A stretch of 40,299 bases of DNA from Macromonas nakdongensis (GTDB lineage Bacteria > Pseudomonadota > Gammaproteobacteria > Burkholderiales > Burkholderiaceae_C): NCBI RefSeq assembly GCF_002837145.1, contig NZ_NWMV01000005.1, positions 1 to 40,299 of the forward strand, written 5' to 3'. This document shows, in pieces, positions 9,101 through 15,182 of this stretch (position 1 is its first letter; each line of letters begins with the position of its first letter). The translations under genes were made by a program, and so were the position numbers. The notes under the pieces were generated by a model. The model worked only from the letters and a program-made list of their open reading frames with translations, was not told where the DNA came from and ran no database searches.

Positions 9101-9711
9101 ACGTGCTCGACGACCTGGCCCAACACGGCTACGCCTTCGACAAGCGCTGGTTCGACCCGCACTTCGAATTCCGCTTCCCGCTCATCGGGCAGGTGGCGGC
9201 CAAGGGCATCGAGCTGACCCTGCGCAACGCGCTAGAACCCTGGCACGTCATGGGCGAGGAAGGCGCTGCCGGCGGCACCGTGCGTTTCGTCGATTCCTCG
9301 CTGGAGCGCCTGGAGGTGCGCGTCAGCGGCTACAACGACAGCCGTTACGTCATCACCGTCAACGGCCGCGCGCTGCCGCTGCAAAACACCGGCACCGTGG
9401 GCGACTTCGTGGCCGGGGTGCGCTACAAGGCCTGGAACCCGCCGTCCAGCCTGCACCCGACCATCGGCGTGCACGCCCCGCTGACCTTCGACATCGTCGA
9501 CACCTGGATGAACCGTTCCCTGGGTGGCTGCCAGTACCACGTGGCGCATCCGGGCGGGCGCAACTACGACACCTTCCCCGTCAACGCCTACGAAGCCGAA
9601 AGCCGCCGCCTGGCGCGCTTCTTCCAGATGGGCCACACCCCGGGGCAGATGCACGCCAGCGCCGCCCAACCGAGTCGGGAATTCCCCTTCACGTTGGACC
9701 TGAGGCAATGA
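6196..9711 (+). CDS. Transglutaminase-like / DUF2126 putative amidoligase fusion
   Basis: 1171 residues from ATG 6196. The N-terminal 290 residues are a bacterial transglutaminase-like peptidase module: an immunoglobulin-like N-terminal part (HYRYDRLVNLAPHVVRLRP), then the Cys-His-Asp triad at C184 (ASGSCRDTGWLLVQMLRHLG), H233 (DLHAWCEVFLPG) and D249 (GWIGLDPTSG). The rest matches DUF2126, assigned by computational studies to the COOH-NH2 ligase (glutamine-synthetase/GCS-like) superfamily. It has LTMGGEPTYVATRD, VTPDPGVIEVNIHPAHSW and GTGGGNHFVMGG, with probable metal and ATP-binding Glu/Asn residues. One chain therefore pairs a probable peptide-bond hydrolase with a probable amide-bond ligase. 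The substrate is unknown. It heads a three-gene plus-strand operon, 28 bp before the ATP-grasp/alpha-E fusion. Confidence 0.9.
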   Translation: MAIHVALNHITHYRYDRLVNLAPHVVRLRPAPHSRTKVLSYSQRVEPSQHFINWQQDPFANYQARLVFPEPMREFKVTVDLVVEMAVHNPFDFFLEPYAEAVPFAYPEGLQAELAPYLVLDELTPQLNAYLEPARALLAKGDMRTIDFLVTLNQQLQQDIAYTIRMEPGVQTPEETLTKASGSCRDTGWLLVQMLRHLGLAARFVSGYLIQLTPDVKAIDGPSGPEADFTDLHAWCEVFLPGAGWIGLDPTSGLLAGEGHIPLACTPQPSSAAPIDGALDECEVSFEHHMQVTRIYESPRVTKPYTDEQWAAIQALGEQVDQELVAGDVRLTMGGEPTYVATRDRDAAEWNTDALGPTKRNYATELLHRLRQQYGAGGFVHLGQGKWYPGEQLPRWALSLFWRADGQTVWHNPALFADERDTAAYTADDAQRFIQTLARKLGLSTQYITPGYEDTWYYLWRERKLPVNVDPFDAKLGDELERVRLRRVFGQGLEATVGYVLPLQAHAVSNGNHKGVRNGFGTSWSTGPWFFRDERMYLVPGDSPMGYRLPLDSLPWVSATDYPYHIEQDPSAQRDALPDGATFKRQYAPHQIGGGFAEGGVVSMQSAPYGSTDDGTPAWQGDPAGLGVPGAAPAQPMSARYPARGESAGWLTRTALCVEARDPQRANGPKAETSIGGRSSHLYVFMPPLQRLEDYLDLLAAVEATAEKLGVKIVLEGYPPPRDPRLKMLQVTPDPGVIEVNIHPAHSWAELVEHTEFLYDAAHQTHLCAEKFMTDGRHTGTGGGNHFVMGGATPADSPFLRKPELLASLIAYWHNHPSLSYLFSGLFIGPTSQAPRVDEARNDQLYELEIALNQIERNRQVYGADMPPWMVDRTLRNILVDVTGNTHRSEFCIDKLYSPDSSTGRLGLLELRAFEMPPHARMSVAQQLLLRALVARFWQQPWHGKLSRWGTELHDRFLLPSFVRMDFDDVLDDLAQHGYAFDKRWFDPHFEFRFPLIGQVAAKGIELTLRNALEPWHVMGEEGAAGGTVRFVDSSLERLEVRVSGYNDSRYVITVNGRALPLQNTGTVGDFVAGVRYKAWNPPSSLHPTIGVHAPLTFDIVDTWMNRSLGGCQYHVAHPGGRNYDTFPVNAYEAESRRLARFFQMGHTPGQMHASAAQPSREFPFTLDLRQ

Positions 9712-9739
9712 GGCCGGGTTTTCGGCATACTCCCACCCA

Positions 9740-12310
9740 GTGACCGAACGCCCCAACCCCGAATCCACCGACGACACCAGCGCCGCTGCCCTGGCGGCCG
9801 CGCTCGCCCTGGCGGTGCCGGCGGGGCATTTCGACGAGCTGCGCCCCGGCGAAGGCGCCCAGCGCGCCCTCGCGCCGCACTGGACGCAGTTCTTCGACCT
9901 GCTGGGCTTCGAAGGCTTCGGCGACCTCAACCGCCGCCAGCAGGGCCTGGACCAGCAACTGCGCGACAACGGCGTGACCTACAACGTCTATGCCGACGAG
10001 CACAGCCAGCAACGCCCCTGGTCGCTGGACCTGTTCCCGATGATCGTCAGCCCGGAGGACTGGGCCCAGATCGAGGCCGGGGTGCTGCAGCGCACGCGCC
10101 TGCTCAACGCCGTCATGACCGACATCTACGGCCCGCGCGACCTGCTGCGCAGGGGCCTGCTGCCCACCGCCCTGGTGCAGGGCCACCCCGGCTACCTGCG
10201 CGCCATGGATGGCGTGCGGCCCGCCGGCGACACCTGGCTGCACATCGCCGCCTTCGACCTGGCCCACGGCCCGGACGGGCGCTGGTGGGTCGTCTCGCAC
10301 CGCACCCAGGCGCCGTCGGGCCTGGGCTACCTGCTGGAAAACCGCATCGCCATCGGCCGGCAGTTCCCCAAGGCCTTTGCCGACATGCGGGTGCAGCGCC
10401 TCGCCGCCAGCTACAAGGCCTGGATGCAGGGCCTGCAGAGCTTGGCGCCGCAGGGTGCACAGGCGCGCATCGCCCTGCTCACCCCTGGCCCCTACAACGA
10501 AACCTATTTCGAACACGCCTACCTGGCGCGCTACCTCGGCCTGAACCTGGTCGAAGGCAGCGACCTGACCGTGCGCGACCAACGCCTCTTCCTCAAGACC
10601 CTGCACGGGCTGGAGCCGGTGGACGTGCTCATCAAACGGCTGGACGACCAGTGGCTGGACCCGCTGGAGCTGCGCGCCGACTCGGCCCTGGGCGTGCCCG
10701 GACTGATGCAGGCGGTGCGCGCCGGCAACCTGCTGCTGGCCAACGCGCCCGGTTCTGCGCCGCTGGAATCCAGCGCCATGCTCGGCTTTCTGCCCGCCAT
10801 CAGCGAACAGCTGCTGGGCGAGCCGCTGGCCCTGCCCTCGCTGGCCACCTGGTGGTGTGGCGAAGCGGCCAGCCTCCAAGGCGCCCTGCCCATGCTCAAG
10901 CACGGTGTGGTCAAGAGCACCTACCCCAGCCCCGGCAGCGAAGCGGTCATCGGCCCCAGTCTCACCGCCTCGGGCATCGACCAACTCACCGGGCGCATCG
11001 TGCGCCACCCCGACGAGCACACCCTGCAGGCCTACCTGCCGCTGTCGCAAAACCCGACCTGGCGCGGCGGCGACATCGCGCCGCGCCCCGCCATGCTGCG
11101 CGTGTTCGCGCTGGCCGACGGGCCGCAGTCCTGGCGCGTGCTGCCCGGTGGCATGGTGCGCCTGGCGCCGCGCGGGCAGCAGATCGCCTCCATGCAACGT
11201 GGCGGCAGCAGCGCCGACTGCTGGGTGCTCACCCACGGCGAGGTCGACCGCACCAGCCTGTTGCACAGCGCGCCCAGCACCCTGAGTGTGGCGCTGCAAA
11301 AGCGCCCGATCACCAGCCGCTCCGCCGAAAACCTGTTCTGGCTGGGCCGCTACACCGAACGCGCCGACAACACGGTGCGCCTGGCCCGCATCGCCCTGCG
11401 CTGCCTGCAGGGCGAAGAACAGGGCTCGCCCGAGCTGCTGGCCTGGCTGTCGGCCTGCGCCAAGTACAACGGCCTGCTGCTGACCGACGTGCCCAACGCC
11501 CAGCAGGCGCCGCGCGTGTTCGAACGCTCGCTCATCGCCCAGTTGGGCGCCGATTCGGGCGCGCACAGCGTCGGCTACAACCTGCGCAACCTGCGCTTGG
11601 CCGCCAGCAATGTGCGCGAACGCCTGTCGCAAGAGCAGCGCAACCTGATCGAGCGGGTGGAGAGCGAATTCGCCGCACAGCACCAAAGCCTGAGCGCCGA
11701 CGCCGACTACGCCAGCCAGGACGCGCTCGACGCCCTCGAAGAAGCCAGCGAATGGCTGGCCGGCATCACAGGTGCGCAAACCGACCGCATGATGCGCGAC
11801 GACGGCTGGCGCATGCTCAGCATCGGACGTCACATCGAACGCCTGAGCACCCTGGCGCACGCCCTGGCCGCGGCCCTGGAAACCGGCGCCGCCTTCGAGG
11901 ACAGCGGCTACGAGACCGTGCTGGCCCTGTTCGACAGCACCATCACCTTCCACGCCCACTACCAGCAGCGGCGCGACCTGGTGGCCCTGCTCGACATGCT
12001 GGTCACGCACAAGGACAACCCGCGTTCGCTGGCCTGGGTGCTGTCCACCCTGCGCAGCCGTGTGGCCAAACTGCCCAGCGCCAACGGCCAGCCCGCGACC
12101 ACGCTGCTGCACGACATCCCCGCCCCCGGCGCCTGGGACCTGATCGCCCTCAGCGGCGCCATGGCCGGCCCGGCCAGCCAGCAAAGCACCCACCTGGCGC
12201 TGCTGGAGCTGCTGCAGTCCTGCGGCCAGGCCGCCAACGACCTGTCCGATCGGCTCGGCCACGCCTACTTCAGCCACGCCGACCGGGTCAACCGCAGCCT
12301 CGTCACCTGA
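9740..12310 (+). CDS. Circularly permuted ATP-grasp / alpha-E fusion with degenerate ATP-grasp motifs
   Basis: 856 residues from GTG 9740; no better start is visible. Residues 35-500 align with the stand-alone ATP-grasp protein at 2038-3483 (shared anchors LTPGPYNETYFEHAYLARYLG, LDDQWLDPLELR). Residues 525-850 are an alpha-E domain (SRSAENLFWLGRYTERADNT). The key ATP-grasp motifs are changed: LEDNLR becomes VSHRTQ (185-190), the GTGVADDK region becomes GSAPLESS (338-345), VVKEVHGAGGYG becomes VVKSTYPSPGSE (390-401, Lys392 kept) and NSSQGGGTK becomes SMQRGGSSA (484-492). This suggests a pseudo-ligase that serves as partner or scaffold, or an enzyme with altered chemistry. It is the second gene of the operon; the next starts 5 bp after its stop. 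Confidence 0.88.
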   Translation: MTERPNPESTDDTSAAALAAALALAVPAGHFDELRPGEGAQRALAPHWTQFFDLLGFEGFGDLNRRQQGLDQQLRDNGVTYNVYADEHSQQRPWSLDLFPMIVSPEDWAQIEAGVLQRTRLLNAVMTDIYGPRDLLRRGLLPTALVQGHPGYLRAMDGVRPAGDTWLHIAAFDLAHGPDGRWWVVSHRTQAPSGLGYLLENRIAIGRQFPKAFADMRVQRLAASYKAWMQGLQSLAPQGAQARIALLTPGPYNETYFEHAYLARYLGLNLVEGSDLTVRDQRLFLKTLHGLEPVDVLIKRLDDQWLDPLELRADSALGVPGLMQAVRAGNLLLANAPGSAPLESSAMLGFLPAISEQLLGEPLALPSLATWWCGEAASLQGALPMLKHGVVKSTYPSPGSEAVIGPSLTASGIDQLTGRIVRHPDEHTLQAYLPLSQNPTWRGGDIAPRPAMLRVFALADGPQSWRVLPGGMVRLAPRGQQIASMQRGGSSADCWVLTHGEVDRTSLLHSAPSTLSVALQKRPITSRSAENLFWLGRYTERADNTVRLARIALRCLQGEEQGSPELLAWLSACAKYNGLLLTDVPNAQQAPRVFERSLIAQLGADSGAHSVGYNLRNLRLAASNVRERLSQEQRNLIERVESEFAAQHQSLSADADYASQDALDALEEASEWLAGITGAQTDRMMRDDGWRMLSIGRHIERLSTLAHALAAALETGAAFEDSGYETVLALFDSTITFHAHYQQRRDLVALLDMLVTHKDNPRSLAWVLSTLRSRVAKLPSANGQPATTLLHDIPAPGAWDLIALSGAMAGPASQQSTHLALLELLQSCGQAANDLSDRLGHAYFSHADRVNRSLVT

Positions 12311-12315
12311 GCCCC

Positions 12316-13245
12316 ATGCTGCTGCACGTTCGACACCACACCCAGTACCGCTACCAGAGCCAGGTGGTGCTGGCCCAGCACATGGCCTACCTGCGCCCGC
12401 GCGACCTGCCCAGCCAGCGCCTGGAGGCGCACCGGCTCCACATCGCCCCCCAGCCCATGCTGCGCGAGGACCGCCCCGACGCCTTCGGCAACTGGCGCAC
12501 TTTTTTCGCGCTGCAAAGCCCGCACGACGCGCTCGACGTGACGGCCGACAGCGTGGTCCTCACCCTGGCCCCCGGCGAACTGCCCGACAGCCCGCCCTGG
12601 CCCGGCGTGCGCGACCGCCTGCAATACCATGCCCAGGCCCCCTACGAGCCGGCCAGCGAATACGTCTTTCCCTCGCCCTACATCCCCCGGCACGAAGCCC
12701 TGGCCGACTATGCCCGCCCGGTGTTTGGCCCGCAACGGCCCTTCCTCGACGCTTGCCAGGACCTCATGGCCCGCATCCACGAAGACTTCACCTACGAAAC
12801 CGCCAGCACCGACGTGCACACCCCCGTGCTCGAAGCCCTGGCCCAGCGCAAGGGTGTTTGCCAGGACTTTGCCCACCTGATGATCGGCTGCCTGCGCAGC
12901 CTGGGCCTGCCGGCGCGCTACGTCAGCGGCTACCTGCTGACCCAGCCGCCGCCCGGCCAGCCACGGCTGATCGGGGCCGACGCCTCGCACGCCTGGGTCT
13001 CGGTCCCGTTCGACGGCGCCTGGCACGACTTCGACCCCACCAACCACCGCAGCGGCACCCACTCCCCCGGGGCCGATTACGTCACCCTGGCCCTGGGCCG
13101 CGACTTCGGCGACGTCTCGCCGCTGCGCGGCGTCATCCAGGGCGGCGGCAGCCACGTGCTGAAAGTGGCCGTCACCGTCGCGCCCGAAGCCGAATTCAGC
13201 GCCCTCAGCGCCGCCGACGGCATCACTGCCGCGGCAGGCGCATGA
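12316..13245 (+). CDS. Transglutaminase-like (bacterial N-terminal type) protein
   Basis: 309 residues from ATG 12316, 5 bp after the previous stop. A bacterial transglutaminase N-terminal domain (LHVRHHTQYRYQSQVVLAQHMAYLRPR) is followed by the papain-like transglutaminase core with C182 (KGVCQDFAHLMIGCLRSLGL), H225 (DASHAWVSV) and D240 (WHDFDPTN), so the triad is complete. No signal peptide is visible, so it is likely cytoplasmic. Such proteins more often act as peptidases than as true transglutaminases. It is the third gene of the operon with the amidoligase and the ATP-grasp/alpha-E fusion, and its core resembles the N-terminal module of the 6196 product. It probably processes the same unknown peptide-like product. 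Anbu, a proteasome-like peptidase often found near such clusters, is not in this window. Confidence 0.9.
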   Translation: MLLHVRHHTQYRYQSQVVLAQHMAYLRPRDLPSQRLEAHRLHIAPQPMLREDRPDAFGNWRTFFALQSPHDALDVTADSVVLTLAPGELPDSPPWPGVRDRLQYHAQAPYEPASEYVFPSPYIPRHEALADYARPVFGPQRPFLDACQDLMARIHEDFTYETASTDVHTPVLEALAQRKGVCQDFAHLMIGCLRSLGLPARYVSGYLLTQPPPGQPRLIGADASHAWVSVPFDGAWHDFDPTNHRSGTHSPGADYVTLALGRDFGDVSPLRGVIQGGGSHVLKVAVTVAPEAEFSALSAADGITAAAGA

Positions 13246-13283
13246 ATTCGGCTGATGCCAACCGCCACGCCCGGCCCCCTGCA

Positions 13284-13324
13284 TAGAATGCCCCCACGGC
13301 GGCCCCATCGGGCCGCGGCCTTTT
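13284..13324 (+). promoter_or_regulatory. ridA -10 box and 5'-end hairpin / possible upstream-operon terminator
   Basis: TAGAAT at 13284-13289 is a good -10; a -35 is not obvious. Transcription would begin near 13296, immediately before a perfect 7-bp GCGGCCC/GGGCCGC hairpin (13299-13305 and 13310-13316, loop CATC), followed by GGCC and TTTT at 13321-13324. The same structure could end the upstream operon and shield the 5' end of the ridA mRNA. GGAG at 13327-13330 is the ribosome binding site for GTG 13338. Confidence 0.5.
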
Positions 13325-13337
13325 CTGGAGAACCCGC

Positions 13338-13808
13338 GTGAGCGTTTACGACACCCTCAAGTCCCTGAACATCGAACTGCCCCCTGTGGCCGTGCCCGCC
13401 GCCGCCTACGTGCCTTTCGTACAGACCGGCAAGCTGGTGCTGCTCAGCGGCCACATCGCCAAGCAGGACGGCAAACCCTGGGTCGGCCAGGTGGGCCTGA
13501 CCATGGGCACCGACGAAGCGAAAGCCGCCGCGCGCGCCGTGGCCGTGGACCTGATGGGCACGCTGCACGCCGCCTGCGTGGCGGCCGGCACCGACCTCAA
13601 CGGCGTCAAGCGCATCGTCAAGGTGCTCAGCCTGGTCAACTCCACCAGCAGCTACACCGAACAGCACCTGGTCACCAACGGCTGCTCCGAACTGCTGGGT
13701 CAGGTCTTCGGCCCACAGGTGGGCGCGCACGCCCGCAGTGCGTTCGGCGTGGCGCAACTGCCGCTGGGCGCGTGCGTGGAAATCGAGCTGATGGCCGAAC
13801 TGGCCTGA
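13338..13808 (+). CDS. RidA (YjgF/YER057c/UK114) family protein
   Basis: 156 residues from GTG 13338, chosen because GGAG lies 7 bp upstream and MSVYDTLKSLNIELPP is a typical opening of the longer Rid subgroup. Members deaminate reactive enamine/imine intermediates released by PLP enzymes; the long form may have other substrates. The C-terminal motif HARSAFGVAQLPLGACVEIE contains the arginine that corresponds to the catalytic Arg of RidA, and the final glutamate motif is present. It is somewhat longer than E. coli RidA (about 128 residues) because of extra N-terminal and mid-protein segments. It is monocistronic: its own promoter lies after the transglutaminase operon and the amt gene downstream has a separate promoter. 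Confidence 0.88.
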   Translation: MSVYDTLKSLNIELPPVAVPAAAYVPFVQTGKLVLLSGHIAKQDGKPWVGQVGLTMGTDEAKAAARAVAVDLMGTLHAACVAAGTDLNGVKRIVKVLSLVNSTSSYTEQHLVTNGCSELLGQVFGPQVGAHARSAFGVAQLPLGACVEIELMAELA

Positions 13809-13823
13809 CATCGGGGGAAAATC

Positions 13824-13839
13824 TGCCATATTTGGTGCA
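13824..13839 (+). promoter_or_regulatory. NtrC-like binding site
   Basis: TGCCATATTTGGTGCA resembles the enteric NtrC site (TGCAC-N-GGTGCA type) with one base fewer between the half-sites; the right half GGTGCA is perfect. It lies about 15 bp upstream of the -24 element of a sigma-54-type promoter, unusually close for an NtrC enhancer, so it may be one half of a larger array or a different activator site. Confidence 0.4.
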
Positions 13840-13851
13840 TCACGCATCAGA

Positions 13852-13869
13852 TTGGCGCGCTTCCTGCTT
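13852..13869 (+). promoter_or_regulatory. Sigma-54 (RpoN) type promoter of amt
   Basis: TTGGCGCGCTTCCTGCTT fits the -24/-12 consensus (TGGCAC-N5-TTGC). The invariant GG (13854-13855) and GC (13866-13867) are exactly 10 bp apart. The predicted transcription start is near 13879, about 60 nt before ATG 13939. It fits the known nitrogen control of ammonium transporters. Confidence 0.65.
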
Positions 13870-13880
13870 GTCTTTGGTGC

Positions 13881-13900
13881 CCCGGGTATCGCAACCCGGG
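13881..13900 (+). promoter_or_regulatory. 5'-end hairpin in the amt leader
   Basis: CCCGGGT (13881-13887) and ACCCGGG (13894-13900) pair perfectly around ATCGCA. The hairpin would sit at the first bases of the mRNA made from the sigma-54 promoter, where it could protect the transcript. There is no T-run after it, so it is not a terminator. Confidence 0.4.
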
Positions 13901-13938
13901 CATGCATCAAAAAAGTACCTCACGCACAAAAGACAAGC

Positions 13939-15141
13939 ATGGAAGCACCAACTCAGGGCGTCAACGCCCTTTTCATCCTTCTGGGCGGCATCATGGTCTT
14001 GGCCATGCACGCCGGTTTCGCGTTTCTGGAACTGGGCACGGTCCGCCAGAAGAACCAGGTCAACGCTCTGGTCAAGATCCTGGTGGACTTCTCTGTGTCC
14101 ACCGTGGTGTACTTCGCTGTCGGCTACGGCGTGGCCTACGGCACCCACTTTTTCACCGGCGCCGAAGCCCTGGCCCAGAAGAACGGCTACGAACTGGTCA
14201 AGTTCTTCTTCCTGCTGACCTTCGCCGCCGCCATCCCGGCCATCATCTCAGGTGGCATCGCCGAGCGCTCCAAGTTCTGGCCGCAGCTCATCGCCACCGC
14301 GGTCATCGTCGGTTTCGTTTACCCGTTTTTCGAGGGCATCGTCTGGAACGGCCACTTTGGTGTGCAGGACTGGATCCAGTCCCTCACCGGCGCCGCCTTC
14401 CACGACTTCGCCGGCTCGGTGGTGGTGCACGCCGTGGGCGGCTGGCTGGCCCTGGGGGCGGTGGTGCTGCTGGGCGCCCGCTCCAACCGCTACCGCAAGG
14501 ACGGCGCGGTCAGCGGCCACCCGCCCTCCAACATCCCCTTCCTGGCATTGGGCTCGTGGATCCTGATCGTCGGCTGGTTCGGCTTCAACGTGATGAGCGC
14601 GCAGACCGTGGACAAGATCTCGGGCCTGGTCGCGGTGAACTCGCTGATGGCCATGGTCGGCGGCACGCTGGCGGCGGTGGTGGCCGGCAAAAACGACCCC
14701 GGCTTCGTGCACAACGGCCCACTGGCCGGCCTGGTGGCGGTGTGCGCCGGCTCCGACCTGATGCACCCCTTGGGCGCGCTGGTGGTGGGTGCGGTGGCGG
14801 GCGCACTATTCGTGACCCTGTTCACCCTGACCCAGACCAAATGGAAGATCGACGACGTGCTGGGCGTGTGGCCGCTGCACGGCCTGTGCGGCGCCTGGGG
14901 CGGCATCGCGGCCGGCATTTTCGGCCAGCAGGCACTGGGCGGCCTGGGTGGCGTCAGTTTCGGTGCCCAGTTGCTGGGCACGGGCCTGGGCGTGGCATGG
15001 GCCCTGGCCTGCGGCTTTGCGGTGTACGGCTTGCTCAAAGCCACCGTCGGCCTGCGCCTGAGCCAGGAAGAAGAGTATGAAGGCGCCGACCTGTCGCTGC
15101 ACCGCATCCGCGCCACGCCAGAGCGCGAATCGAACTGGTGA
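13939..15141 (+). CDS. amt: Ammonium transporter, Amt family
   Basis: 400 residues from ATG 13939 (MEAPTQGVNALFILLGGIMV). Earlier in-frame starts would overlap the sigma-54 promoter. Amt proteins are trimeric inner-membrane channels that take up ammonium. The pore histidine pair is present at H164 (FAGSVVVHAVGGWLALG) and H314 (VWPLHGLCGAWGGIAAGIFG), and the conserved Asp is at D156. GFAFLELGTVRQKN and AIISGGIAERSKF are family signatures. About 11 membrane segments can be traced and there is no cleavable signal peptide. No glnK (PII) gene is next to it, unlike the common glnK-amtB pair; a PII regulator may be encoded elsewhere. The promoter suggests RpoN/NtrC control. Confidence 0.95.
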   Translation: MEAPTQGVNALFILLGGIMVLAMHAGFAFLELGTVRQKNQVNALVKILVDFSVSTVVYFAVGYGVAYGTHFFTGAEALAQKNGYELVKFFFLLTFAAAIPAIISGGIAERSKFWPQLIATAVIVGFVYPFFEGIVWNGHFGVQDWIQSLTGAAFHDFAGSVVVHAVGGWLALGAVVLLGARSNRYRKDGAVSGHPPSNIPFLALGSWILIVGWFGFNVMSAQTVDKISGLVAVNSLMAMVGGTLAAVVAGKNDPGFVHNGPLAGLVAVCAGSDLMHPLGALVVGAVAGALFVTLFTLTQTKWKIDDVLGVWPLHGLCGAWGGIAAGIFGQQALGGLGGVSFGAQLLGTGLGVAWALACGFAVYGLLKATVGLRLSQEEEYEGADLSLHRIRATPERESNW

Positions 15142-15150
15142 CACGCGCAC

Positions 15151-15175
15151 GCTGGGCCCCAGCCTGGGGCCCAGC
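15151..15175. terminator. Perfect 10-bp inverted repeat between convergent genes
   Basis: GCTGGGCCCC (15151-15160), loop AGCCT and GGGGCCCAGC (15166-15175) form a very stable hairpin between the convergent amt and amidohydrolase genes. No T-run follows on either strand, so it would have to work with Rho or as a 3'-end barrier. Confidence 0.5.
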
Positions 15176-15182
15176 ACGCCCA

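Noticed and set aside
10285-12315. Upstream in-frame extension of the small transglutaminase-like protein
   Set aside because: It is the off-frame reading of the ATP-grasp/alpha-E gene; ATG 12316 opens the recognised transglutaminase N-terminal domain.
13852-13938. In-frame upstream start codons for the ammonium transporter
   Set aside because: They lie within the sigma-54 promoter and the leader hairpin, and the added residues do not resemble a signal peptide.
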